Source of the DNA: Ecdyonurus torrentis
Lineage: Eukaryota > Arthropoda > Insecta > Ephemeroptera > Heptageniidae
DNA length: 64,000 nt
Assembly: GCA_949318235.1 (NCBI GenBank)
Contig: OX439131.1
Location: 33,913,430 to 33,977,429, forward strand
Reading direction: 5' to 3'
Below are positions 45,895-59,456 of the stretch, one piece after another. A program made the translations under genes and the position numbers. Positions within the stretch are counted from its first letter, which is position 1; each line of letters begins with the position of its first letter. The notes below the pieces were generated by a model. That model searched no databases. It had not been told where the DNA came from and worked only from the letters and a program-made list of their open reading frames with translations.

Positions 45895-46093
45895 TTTTAT
45901 TGACTGCTTATGTTTACTCAAAATACGGAAAAAGAAGTGCCGGAAAAGGAAACCACGTGACGGTAAAAGTGGGAGGGTAGCTCAGGCCTATAGCTTGCTG
46001 CTGGCACCAACTTTTCTGCCATTTTTACCGTCACGTGGTTTCCTCTTCCGGTCACTTCCTTTTCCGCATTTTGAGTAAACATAAGCTTTCAAT
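45895..46093. mobile_element. Palindromic MITE-like element (family 3)
   Basis: The left arm (45895-45968) and right arm (46023-46093) are inverted copies with few mismatches: GCTTATGTTTACTCAAAAT faces ATTTTGAGTAAACATAAGC, and GGAAACCACGTGACGGTAAA faces TTTACCGTCACGTGGTTTCC. Both arms contain a CACGTG site. The centre (about 54 bp) is GC-rich (GGTAGCTCAGGCCTATAGCT). It is single copy in this window. The ends blur into a weaker match of the flanks (TTTTATTGA/TCAATAAAA), so the termini and target duplication are uncertain. The 64-codon frame across it is not real. Confidence 0.75.
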
Positions 46094-46632
46094 AAAATTC
46101 ATTTTAGATTTTAAAATTAAGGTTAAGTTCATCGTAGTAATAAATTATTAAAAAATAAAAATAGAATTGAGAGAATATAGAAACATAAATTATACGTTTT
46201 GTGTTGATACTATATAAATTTCTAGGTATAGTTTTCATATTATATTTTAAAAGAATTTTGTATTGGATTAAAGTTTAAAGGTTAAAGAATGTTGAGAGAA
46301 AAAAATGCATGAGTAAAAATTTAACACCATCTTTACAACAATTTTTATTTGTTAATAAAACCTGATTTTTATCTTTATATTTTATTAGTTCCTTTTGTCT
46401 ATAACGTTTATATATATAAGATTTTCGTGTAATATAATACAGTTTATCTAAAATCAATAGACTAAAAATCAAACTGTTAAAATAAAATAACTTTTTTTTT
46501 TTTTTGCCTTCTTATTCTTTTGTTTCTTTTGACTATTCTCAAGAGATATGCGCATTGTCACGATCGTTGAGAGAATAGGAAAGTAAAGAAATTTGTTTTA
46601 TCTTTTTGTCTTTTTTTATGGCCAGTGTGTTA
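46094..46632. other. AT-rich non-coding stretch
   Basis: Nothing recognisable. Confidence 0.65.
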
Positions 46633-46646
46633 CAAGCAAGCAAGCA

Positions 46647-46709
<63 letters not shown>
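46633..46709. repeat. Short (CAAG)n run followed by poly(A) of 60 bases
   Basis: Four CAAG units pass directly into 60 consecutive A's, the longest homopolymer in the window. The upstream sequence shows no clear retroposon body. The poly-Lys frame is an artefact. Confidence 0.95.
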
Positions 46710-46711
<2 letters not shown>

Positions 46712-48844
46712 GTCCCGGTCATACTGAAAACCCTTTTGTTTCTCTAGCATTGTGTTCTGCATGTTTTATTAGGAGATTTGTCATCATTTTCCTCTCATTT
46801 TATAGCATTTTGTAAGTAACAAACCTTTCTTGTACATACTTACTTACATTCTGCTGTATACCTAACAACCATGAAATATTATATGGGTTGAAAACTGTTT
46901 ACAAATGGTCCTATTATAATAGCCAAAAAGGATTTTGTATTATTCTTATAGAACATTATAAAGATAGTAAAAATAGTATGTTCATCTATAATATAAAGCA
47001 GTGACTAACTTTGGCACTGAAAGGATATGTTTCGTCTGCTGAGTGCCGGAAACTGGTGTATGTTAACAAGAGACAAGAGATTCATTATATTCATCAGCAA
47101 GTCACAAATTCTCATAAGATAAATGGAAAAGTAAATTCTACGTAGTGCTGTTGTAGTAACTTTCACTTTCATTCAAGTAAAATTTCAAAAAAAAATTCAC
47201 TCTTATATATTATTCAGAAACATATTTCATAATTTTTCAGACTAACTTAACCTAACTAACTTAACTTGTTTTAAAATCTATCTGGAAATTTACAACAAAA
47301 TACATTATTACATAAAATCCTCACTATTACAAAAGTATTACTTGAAAATTAGTTCTATATATATATTTTTTTATAAATACTTTAAAGTTATGTTAAAAAT
47401 CATTTTCAAAGTAACAACTTTACGATTATGTTCACATGAAGGGTAATATTTTAATCACCATGTAACTTTTAATTTCCTCACAAACTTTGTATGTATGTAT
47501 GTGTTTTGCTTTTTTCCTCAAAGTATTACATGATGGTGGGAGTATATAATACGAGATAATTCAGATTTATAACTTATTCCAAAGTTGTACAGTATGAACA
47601 GTACTTGTACATAGCGAGTGAGGTAACGTTATATAATTCATTAAGAGCTTCACTTGATCTTGTCTTTACTTGTTGACAAGCAAAACCTCTAAATTTAACA
47701 CAGAGCAAGAGAGAGAGAGAGAGAGAGAGAGAAGTCAACATGAAACATGAAGTCTACAAGATGTATGCTTGACAAACAAAAATAAACATTTCACCCAAAT
47801 GTTAACTCTTACTACGATGTTCTCACACAAAAATATGTATTCCACTTTCTTGCGAGTAATTACGCAATTTAAGTATATTTGTATAGACAAATGAATGTAA
47901 AAAAATATATATGATATAAAAAACTATATGTCTTTTTTTACTTGTAGATTAAAGTGATTGTCAACTATTTAATAATAAGAAAATATTGTTGTTACGGAAT
48001 AAACTTGTAAAAGAGTAAGTCTTAAAAGAATCTTAAGTTCACAAAAAACATGGTTTAAAAATAGTCATAAGAAATCTTGTTGCTATTGAGTATGTAAGTT
48101 TTTTTATTGTACGGTATAAACTCAAAAGCTTCTCGTGTATTTCTTAAAATTTATACAAAGGAAGCAGCTTGTTTCACCGCAGGGTTACTTTTTTTTTATT
48201 TGAAGTGACTCTTTCAGTCAAAGTTGCTCCAAGAGAAAGTCAATCACTTTTCTAATCTTCAATAAAATAAAGTCAACTTTTTCAACACTTTTCTTACCTT
48301 TTTTATCAAGAAAAAAAAGGAACTTATAATCGTATTAATTATAATTAATATTATCCAAGTAATTTGGACCTTTACATTGAACTTGCACACTACATATCGC
48401 GGGTAGTATAAGTTCCAATGTAAGAGGTCCCTTATGAATAATAAATCTGACTTGCAAGCCCTAATAATCCCTTAGATATTCCCTCAAGGATTGCACTTTA
48501 AGCCTGGTGCATATCAAGAATACGTATAGCATAAAAATACTAAAGTTATATGCTTCATAATGTTAAGTTTTTTATTTAACTGCAACAAATGCTGCAGAAA
48601 TTCTTTGTGTATATATATAAAGCTTATAACATACAAGTTGTGGTTGAATTTCATGATATGCGTTACTTTACTGCAAATATATTGTGATAAAATTAAGTGT
48701 CTTCTGAATTGACACTGTCTTTATAATTATACATAAGTTTCAACTATTATAAAAGTGGACTTATTAATAATAAGCATACTGTTAAAAATAAAACAAAGAA
48801 TATTAAAAATAAGTTCTAATTCAATTTCATAATGATATGATCAA
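46710..48844. other. AT-rich non-coding stretch
   Basis: No gene recognised. Contains a short (GA)n array at 47708-47732. Confidence 0.6.
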
Positions 48845-49041
48845 AGACGCAGAATACCTTGAACAAAAACAAACAAACAAAAACTTGTCAAGTATTCTAA
48901 CATACCTGAAAATCAACGTTGATTTGGCCGAAGTCATTGATTTCTAATTTATTTTCCAACTGACTGCATAATCAACGTTGATTTTCAGGTATGTTAGAAT
49001 ATTAGACAAGTTTTTTGTTCAATTCAAGGTGTTCTACGCCT
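48845..49041. mobile_element. Palindromic MITE (family 1, copy b, internally deleted)
   Basis: Left end AGACGCAGAATACCTTGAAC and right end AAGGTGTTCTACGCCT match copy a at 535-844, as does TCATTGATTTCTAATTTATT near the middle. TTAA follows the right end (49042-49045); the left flank is TCAA, one change from TTAA. The GC-rich central part of copy a is missing, leaving 197 bp. Confidence 0.82.
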
Positions 49042-50783
49042 TTAATAACGTTTTTTTTTCTATTCTGAACTTTCGCAACCTATAACAACCCATGACATAA
49101 TTTTTTCTTATTTTGGTTTCAATTAAAAGTTAAAATGTTATTAATATAACAAAATTCCATAATCATATTTTTATATTTTATAAATAAATAAATTACGTAA
49201 TTGCGTAATCACAGAGAAAATTCAAGTTTTTTTTTTTAAATATAAACATGCATAATATTTTAAATTGTGTATTTAAATTTATCTATGAACTTTAGAAAAT
49301 GAAATTAAGAACAATTATTCTAATGTGTAAATTGCCGGATTGTCGAGATGGTAAGTTGTTGTACTTTTCTTGCAATGTGAAGATCTTAAACTTTTTTTTA
49401 TAGCAAACCTATTACTTAATTAATGTTTCTACAAGTACATCCACTCTTTTTAACCTCTTTACTATAATAACTCAACCTAACTTACAAAACTTAACATTAA
49501 AAACTTATTTTTGTAACAGTTGTAGAATTTACTTGTATCTCATTCAAGCATGAATATAGTATGTGTCCACCGTTTTGTATTTTTTTTATATAATAGTGGC
49601 AATTAATTTTATTTCTCAGAAGTACAATAATAATAATTACATTTTATAAAATAGAAAAAAAAATACTTCGCTAAGTTTTATGTTGATTAAAGTTAAAGAG
49701 CCATTCTTCATTACATACAAAGCACACATCATCATGTTTACCTTTCTTTTTACCCTCGTAATTGAAACTGTAAAACGTGAGTGTTTTTTATAATATTGTT
49801 TACAATTTAAATATTCATTGTACACGTTTAAAACAATTAAATTTAACCCACTTAATGTGAAGAAGTTCAATATAATTTAAAAACACAACAGCAGTTATGT
49901 ATTTCTTGTTTTGACCTAAGCCCCCATAAAATAATATCTCTCCAATTTATAGAAACAATTATTTTTGCACAGTAAAACTAATATAACCCTATGTTAAGGT
50001 CAACCTAAATATTAAAAACTATAAAATGTTATATTTACTATTACTGTCGTATATATTTAAAAACAATTTGTTATTTTTAATCATAACATTTATTTTTATT
50101 CAAAAGACCACATTAATATTTAACGATAACAAGTATCACTAAACTTGCTAGTAAAAAAGATAATAACATTAAATGTAATGATAAGAAATATTAAATAATA
50201 ACTCATAAAAAAAATAACTGCTATAATAGAACGTTTTAAAATGTAATTTATTGTCTTATGAAATACTTATAACATTGAAAACTGTTACTAAAAAGAATTA
50301 TTTATCTTTTCTTTCTAGTGTAACGTTTTTCTCCTAACAAATCATATGATAAATCATATAAATCTTACAATAATGTAGAATTATTTTCTTCTTCTAAGAA
50401 TTATGTGTTTTGAATGACTTTAATGTGACATTCATCTTTGTAAAATTATTTTATAGTATCAGCTTTTTTAAATATAGGGTAAAAATATATTTGCAAGTGT
50501 CGCAATTTTTATTTTTTTTTATTATTTTTTTTTTTGAGAATTTTGTCTTAGTTTTATATTTGAAAGTTTTATTTTCGTTTTGTTTGACAGTTCGATATGG
50601 TTGGTAAAATATTTCTCTTCTATCTCTCATGGAGGAAAGTGCTTTTACCTTCCAGGCATATAAGCTAATTATATAAATTAACAAAAACCAAATTATTAAT
50701 TAACCAATCTACGTAATGTTTTTTCTTTAACAAAATAATTGAAATGAATGTGAAAAATATTTCAGTTTTGTGCTCACAATGAA
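49042..50783. other. AT-rich non-coding stretch
   Basis: No gene called. At 49299-49350 a 17-codon ATG frame (MKLRTIILMCKLPDCRD) ends at ATG followed by GTAAGT at 49351, a good donor consensus, but nothing else supports an exon. Confidence 0.55.

Positions 50784-50848
<65 letters not shown>
50784..50848. repeat. C-run followed by (CT)n microsatellite
   Basis: Seven C's lead into about 58 bp of CT dinucleotides. Confidence 0.96.
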
Positions 50849-50850
<2 letters not shown>

Positions 50851-52741
50851 ATCTTTCTCTTTCTCTCTGCGAAATACAATCAGGTCAAATATTCCATACA
50901 AGAGGTCACGAGGTCATACGTATACTACTCTCTATTTATTATGTTTGAGAGACACAGAGCGTATTTCTCAGCGTCTCTTGTTGCAATACACAAACTTTAA
51001 ATTAGGTGACAATGCAATGAATGCTAATCATAGTATAAACCAACAAACTTTGAAACCCTTAGGCATTTGCATTTGCGTGACAAAAACAAAATGATATCAT
51101 ACTTAGAGCTTGATAAAGTAGTCTGGATGCAGACGAAATAAATAAAAAGGTAAATATTTTTTGAACTTGACAAAATAATTATAGTAATTTACTTATTGAA
51201 GTAAGTAAAAAATTATTGTTATTTTTAAATACAATTATTATAGAGTTTCATATAAAATAAATTATTGAATTTAAAATATTATATGAAGCACGATATCAAA
51301 TATTTTCTTTCAAGAACAAAAAAATATTTTTTATATTGAACTATATAAATAATCTTTCTGTATATTATCTGAAAATAATAGTGTCTGTAAGCAGTACAAC
51401 AGTTGTATATTATATAATACTGTTTAGTTTATTATATTGCTTGAACTTTTGTGTATATTTGATGCGGTAAATAGCAGTAAATTATTGTGAAGTAAACCAG
51501 CCATGCGTAATAGAGTGGAGTAAAATTGTGCATTGGCTTGATCTATTATACATCAGGGAACTGTACTCTCTACTACTAGTTTGTCAAATGTAATTATGGC
51601 AACATACATCAGTGACCAACAATACTGCTCATTGGCAGGCCATAATGTAATTATATTATACTCAATATTATATACTGTATATTATTATACCTTTCATATA
51701 GGTGGCGTGTGTTAATGAGGGGGTGAAATGTCAAACATTAGTATAAAAAATTATTAATAAAAATTTGAGCACCGGTATTCTTGTATTATATTTAATTATT
51801 ATTACTGTATGAAGATTCAACTACAATTTTAGTATTTTCTGTGTTTTATGATCATAACACAACGAAGATTTAATCTTTTTTTAACATTGAAAATAAAATA
51901 AAACTTTGAGTGAAAAGAAGAATTAGAGCATACTATGGGGAAAAAGGTGTGTTGTACATTTGGTCTATGTATCAATACTTTTCAAAGTACTTATTAGAGA
52001 ATTCCAATACTTTGAGTGGTATTTAAATATTTATTTTATGAAGCAAACACCTGAAAATATGCTTATATATTAGCCACATTTTACTTGCGAAATAATAAAT
52101 CAAATTTATTAACACAAAGTGAAAGTTTTCCACTTCAAATAAGTTTGAGGAATCAAACGAAGCATTTCACATTTTCAATCCAATCACTACAGATAAAAAT
52201 AATTTTTCAAATAATAATATTATTATTAAAGTGAAATAAGTTTTGGAAATCTCTTTACTTACCGAGTGATTTTCAACCAACAGTATTAACAGTTGAAGAT
52301 AGAAATGTTATATATTTTATGTTTACTTAGGTCTTGTCAGGGATATTTACAATCAAAAACTTTTCAATATATTCAAAAGAGAAGACTTTGATATTCTGAA
52401 CAGCAGTTTGTAGAATTAAGGTTTTCTTCTTCTTCCTTCATATGTTAACGGCACATGAATACAAATCTGTATCAAAAAGACAGAATAAATACAGAATACA
52501 AAATTCTCCACCGACGTATATAAAACTTGTCCAGACTAAATGATAAGAATAAAATAAAAAATCATGTATTATAAATAATAATAATAATAAAAAGAAGTTA
52601 CTATACAATATATAATATTCTTATATACGTACTAAAGATGTTATGTGAATCTACTTTGGTACTTTATCTCTGTATTGCAAAATAAATAAATAAATACTAT
52701 AAATATACTAAAACTGCAATAACATGACATAGTATTTTTTT

Positions 52742-52780
<39 letters not shown>

Positions 52781-53049
52781 TATGTGTATATGCATACACA
52801 TATAATACATTTTATATATAAAAAAAGCTATTAATACATAAATGGATTCAGTACAGTATATCATATACACTCATGTAAAAAAATATAATAAAATGTTATT
52901 TATACATATAATAATGTTAAATATCTGTTTATATATTTGTTATCAAAACCTCTAAATGTGATAAATTACTTGTATGATAATAGAGTAATTATAGATGATA
53001 CCAGGCGTGATATCCTTTGATGTTGTGGACCTAGTGGATGACCGCACTC
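50849..53049. other. AT-rich non-coding stretch
   Basis: No gene recognised. Holds a short (AT)n at 52744-52774 and an AAT run near 52577-52590. A minus-strand TCG/GTAAGT donor-like site near 52256 has no coding frame before it. Confidence 0.6.
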
Positions 53050-53246
53050 TCTTTCTCTCTCTCTCTCTCTCTCTCATCCCACCACTTGAAATGATCGATG
53101 AAGTAGGTGTGGCACTTCACCACCACTCGTCCCTTTCCTCACCTCAACCTGAATGTGGGCGCTGAAATTGTATTTATAATAAAACAAGAATTCTATCTTT
53201 ATATAAACTCATTCATAGAACTTGTATATTACATATTTCATGACAG

Positions 53247-53285
<39 letters not shown>
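53050..53285. repeat. (CT)n array, short complex patch and poly(A) of 39 bases
   Basis: CT dinucleotides at 53050-53075, a more complex 90-bp patch (53076-53165), and 39 consecutive A's at 53247-53285. The patch plus A-run could be a retroposed fragment, but about 80 bp of AT-rich sequence separates them and I cannot assign it. Confidence 0.7.

Positions 53286-55105
<1,820 letters not shown>

Positions 55106-55200
<95 letters not shown>
55106..55200. repeat. (AT)n microsatellite
   Basis: About 95 bp of AT dinucleotides. Confidence 0.98.
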
Positions 55201-55202
<2 letters not shown>

Positions 55203-56046
55203 GTATTTTTTATTATTTTTGATAATATAAAACACACTCAATGATCTGAGTTATGTTATACAGTTAAAAAAATATCTCATTGTGCTTCTTTATGTTCAAT
55301 AACCATGCAGATTTTTTTAGATTAAAACTGAAATGTAAAAGAGAGACAGAGATAGAGAGAGGATTTTACATTTTTACTTTTGTTTTTACAATGAAATGTC
55401 GTTTTATTTTGTTCTATATAAAGTTTAATGATGATGGTTTAAGTATACTTTACGTACACTTACAAAAAAAAAAAAAAAAAAAAGGTAACTAGAGAGAATT
55501 CTTTACTCAAGCTTATGTGTACTGTATATAGGTATATATATACATGTACATTTTATTTGAAGTCTCATTCTGAAGTACCAGGATGAGACGTAACGAGAAA
55601 GAAACACGAAAATGTACAATTTTTCTACCTGAACGTAGAATTGTATATTGCCACTGTAAGTAATAGCATCGTCAGTGCGTGACATAACTTACAATTTATG
55701 TATGCATTATGTGAATGTTTATTCGAATTTAAAATATATATATTTTTTATGCAAATTACATTTTAATTTCATTTAATTTTCACAAGTATGATACTACAGT
55801 GTTGTACCGCACGGAAAAAAAAACTTGTGCTACTATAGACTGAAATGCAACATTAAATTCAATTTTTGTTAATTTTGATTGTGATAAAGTAAATAACCAA
55901 TTTAATATGATATGCACAAAGAGTTTTATAGCCATTTATGTATATTTGGATAATTTTTGTAATTAAATACTGAGTATTAATGGCTTGATCTAATGTATTA
56001 ATAATTTAATATTATACTGTATGTTTAATCTTTATTTTATTACAAA
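55201..56046. other. AT-rich non-coding stretch
   Basis: A 19-base A-run at about 55465-55483. Part of 55850-56046 may be the 3' untranslated region of the family B element that follows, but no reverse-transcriptase sequence is visible. Confidence 0.55.
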
Positions 56047-56151
56047 ACTCTGACAAGATAATTATGTTCAAATATGTCAGAGGACCATGTAAGTGGGTGT
56101 ATACCTTTTCTGGTCTCTCAATAAAAATCATCAATTATTATTATTATTAAA
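56047..56151 (+). mobile_element. Non-LTR retrotransposon 3' end (family B, copy 4)
   Basis: ACTCTGACAAGATAATTATG, then AATATGTCAGAGGACCATGT, AAGTGGGTGTATACCTTTTC and TGGTCTCTCAATAAAAATCA, ending in an ATT run (about 56136-56150). This is the best-preserved of four copies. GGACCA and TGGTC(T) can pair to close a loop containing AAGTGGGT, and AATAAA precedes the short ATT tail. Only the 3' end is recognisable. Confidence 0.72.
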
Positions 56152-56793
56152 GTGCAAGTTATTCATTTTTATTTGTTACATTGTCTACAATATCATATCT
56201 ATGATCGCTGAAAACAAATGCAATTTTAAATAATATTATAATGCTAAATAATTCATTTGCAACATCACAAATACCCACTTTTGTTTATTATATGACAGTA
56301 AACATGAAAATAAGACAATACTTTTAACCCATATCAAAGAAATCTAATTAAACACTTAAATAACATATAAAAAAATAATCATTTAATTATATAACCTAAT
56401 TAAAAATTAACAGAACAAAAGAAATTTGATTACACATTGTTCTCTAGGCTAATTAGTTAATGTAAAATATCTGTTAGCTATAGTTCATTAATATTAAGTC
56501 AAAATATTATGCATCATTCTGTTAAATCAAATTATAAATAATGTTTACGTTTTCAAAGAAGGAAACTTTTAATCTCTCTTTGGAAAAACTTTATACATGT
56601 TATTAAACAGCTGTTTATTTGATACATTACCCAAATTGTCAAAGAGCTCATCTTTAAACACTTTTTGTTGTCATTCACAAAGAAAGTCTGTGTGTTAATT
56701 AATCACTCAGAAATAACTGGAAGCATTTTCATTGTAGAAAGCTTTCAACCTTTTTCTTATAAAAAGTTAAATATTTTTGCTTATTCATAAAAC

Positions 56794-56798
<5 letters not shown>
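56152..56798. other. AT-rich non-coding stretch
   Basis: Nothing recognisable. Confidence 0.65.

Positions 56799-56856
<58 letters not shown>
56799..56856. repeat. (GA)n microsatellite
   Basis: About 58 bp of GA dinucleotides. Confidence 0.97.
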
Positions 56857-56857
<1 letters not shown>

Positions 56858-57089
56858 AAAAGATCCTAAAGGCTATTAAATCATAGAGCTTTATAAAATA
56901 ATAAAAATTTACAATATACGTTTATTGAAAAAAAATTCAATCGTTATTCATTCTATATCTAAATTTTGGACATTTTATTTTATTCTATGAAATGTAAAAT
57001 TGCGGAAAACCAAGTCAGCAAAATGAATCGATGTTAAAATGACTGTTTAATGCTCACGTACGAAAGATCTTTACAAATGCATCTCTATT

Positions 57090-57110
57090 GGGGTTGGGGG
57101 AGGGGGCGGG
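57090..57110 (+). other. G-quadruplex motif
   Basis: Four G-runs, GGGG-TT-GGGGG-A-GGGGG-C-GGG, separated by loops of one or two bases: a canonical intramolecular G4 pattern in otherwise AT-rich DNA. Confidence 0.85.
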
Positions 57111-57267
57111 AACCCTCATTTTATCTCAAGCACGTAGGAAAAGACACAATTATATTATTATAGTAGAGGGAAATATAGTGAATAAAATTTATACATTTTA
57201 CAAATCTATTATGTAGTTTGTTTATTTCCAAACTTACTATGAAAGTGATGAATGATGTAGATATATC

Positions 57268-57268
57268 C

Positions 57269-57314
<46 letters not shown>
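57268..57314. repeat. (CT)n microsatellite
   Basis: About 46 bp of CT dinucleotides with one TTT step. Confidence 0.95.
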
Positions 57315-57591
57315 TTGTGTTTTTTCACCTACTCGATAAAATATATTGCATAGTTTGCAATATTAACTCTTTGATTAATTAATACATTCCTGTTTGAAAG
57401 TCTCTAAATTAATGTTAAGAATGTCATATTTCATTACTAACATTCCTAATTCATTCTCTAATAAATTATTTACATTTTCGTCTTTGTTAGTATATAGAAA
57501 TAATAAATAATATCCACTGTGGGTTTTCTATAATATACTGTAGTTAAATATGCAGTTGAAAGTAAAAGAAAACACTGACATAAAGTTTTGA

Positions 57592-57774
57592 CGTTATTTT
57601 ATATTGTTAGAAAGGCGTGTTGTAGATCAAAATGTTTCTCAATATGGGGAGAAAACCTCTAACGTTGCACGCTCCATGTTGACTACGCGATCTTTCAATC
57701 AAGCTGTATTCCGTGCAGGTGCAGGGAACCCAACAGATGGATCAAACTTACAAGCTTTTTTTTCTCTTTCATGA
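57592..57774 (+). other. Unassigned 60-codon open frame, possible exon
   Basis: The frame opens after TGA at 57589-57591 and ends with TGA at 57772-57774. It reads RYFILLERRVVDQNVSQYGE, then KTSNVARSMLTTRSFNQAVF and RAGAGNPTDGSNLQAFFSLS. From about residue 7 on, the composition is mixed and protein-like, including Gly, Ala, Pro, Asp and Arg, unlike background frames. TTGTTAG at about 57608 could be an acceptor, and CGTGCAG then GTGCAG at about 57720 a weak donor. The only ATG is mid-frame. The product is not recognised. Confidence 0.25.
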
Positions 57775-58805
57775 GAACTTTTGAAACACAAAAAAGCACA
57801 ACACCTTGTCGTTGTGTCTTCTAGTTCTTTTACTATAAAAATAGACTTGGAACTTTATAGATTTATTTTTGAAGTATATATATATTGCAGTATTTCAGAG
57901 AGAGCAAACAAAATTTAAGTTATACAAAAACATGGCAGCCACAAAACATTCAATGATATTTGTCATACTATTAGCAATGCTTAATATTATTATAGTATCT
58001 AAAATTTCAAAGCAGTATGTTTATTAATATACAATATACAGTAATATTATATTTCTTTAAATTTTGAGTTAGTAAACATTCTATATTGTAAACAGATAGA
58101 AAGTCCGTGAACAAAAGAACTTACCTTGAGTACTTTGTGCGTCCTATGTGCATATAAGGCTTTTATAGGGTATATAGGGTATTTTATCCGAGGAACTTTT
58201 GTCCGCGGATCTTATGTCAGGTAGTCATTTAAATACAGGATCGTATAAAAATATATTAGAAACTACAGTATTATTATGAAATCAAAATAGACTATTTGCG
58301 AGTCTTAGATATTAATTTCTAGATATTAATATGAATGTTTTCTCATTCATAATATTAAAATTTGGCTTTGTTATACAGTATTTTAACAGAAAAATTATAT
58401 ATTAAAATATTACTGCAATTTACAAGTTTATTTGCGTTAGTTTGATTTCATGTGTATATACATAGTAAATTTGATGTCTATGGATTCGATGAAATGATAA
58501 TCAATGTATATAGAAGCAGAATTCAATGATAATGATATATTATTATACATCACATTCGAATCTGTCATGTCTGCTGATTTCAAAGTACCTAACATTCTAA
58601 CATAATTGGCCTATCTCAGTGACTTTTTGTTTATATACAATCTACAACAAATGAAATGATCACAGATCACAGGCATCATTAGGAAAACGCTATTTTTTTT
58701 GATAAAGGAAATATAGTGAAAAAAAATCTAGTGACGATTTTTTTTTAATTGGATGCCCATATAATATCCATTACGCAAAACTTTTTTTCTTACGTTGGTT
58801 CTTGA
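57775..58805. other. AT-rich non-coding stretch with small degenerate tandem repeats
   Basis: At 58164-58218 there are two adjacent degenerate duplications: TATAGGGTATATAGGGTAT, and CGAGGAACTTTTGTC followed by CGCGGATCTTATGTC. On the minus strand a frame of about 55 codons spans this area and contains a CAAG/GTAAGT donor-like site near 58127, but the repeats make coding unlikely. Confidence 0.45.
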
Positions 58806-58893
58806 TTTTTTTTTTTTTTTTTTTTTTTTTTAGATTTTAAGTGCTTGTTCAAAATGTTTCTTTATTTTGAAAGTAAAAAACATGTGTTAATAA

Positions 58894-58929
<36 letters not shown>
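58806..58929. repeat. Opposed poly(T) and poly(A) runs
   Basis: About 26 T's (58806-58831) followed by TAG, a 60-base spacer, then CTA and about 34 A's (58896-58929). The runs are complementary and could form a hairpin. Confidence 0.9.
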
Positions 58930-58933
<4 letters not shown>

Positions 58934-59395
58934 ACGATAATACATTTTCTGGCGTACGCAAAAAAGCAAGTAAATTGTATGATTGCTGTTATATGAAGCA
59001 TAAAAAAACTTGAGCAAAGTTCAGCTAATAAGTCCGTGAGTGTTTAGGCAAATGAGATAGAAAGCTTTTGGTAAGAAACGTGAAGGCAGAATGAATGATT
59101 TGCAGAGAAATGTTTCAAGCTGCGACAAAAAATACAAGAGAGACTTTTCAAGATAAGAAAAAAAAAATCATTGTAAGCTAGCAAACCCAGGGGAAGAGTT
59201 AAAGTTGTGTACAAATTTTAAAAGAAAAAAAGTTGATAATTTAAAAAGCTCATTTATCTACATCACTTAGCTTATTATATTTTTAAGAAAGATTTACAAA
59301 TTTAATCGTACAGTATGATAAGGATTTTAATTTCCAGATTCCTTGTATTGATATCTCATGTGCGATTTATAAAAGTGCCATTTTAAACAGTTTTG

Positions 59396-59397
<2 letters not shown>
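58930..59397. other. AT-rich non-coding stretch
   Basis: Nothing recognisable. Confidence 0.6.

Positions 59398-59446
<49 letters not shown>
59398..59446. repeat. (AT)n microsatellite
   Basis: About 48 bp of AT dinucleotides. Confidence 0.96.

Positions 59447-59456
<10 letters not shown>

Noticed and set aside
52205..52262. Minus-strand exon ending at TCG/GTAAGT near 52256
   Set aside because: The donor consensus is good, but no frame stays open upstream and there is no acceptor in reach.
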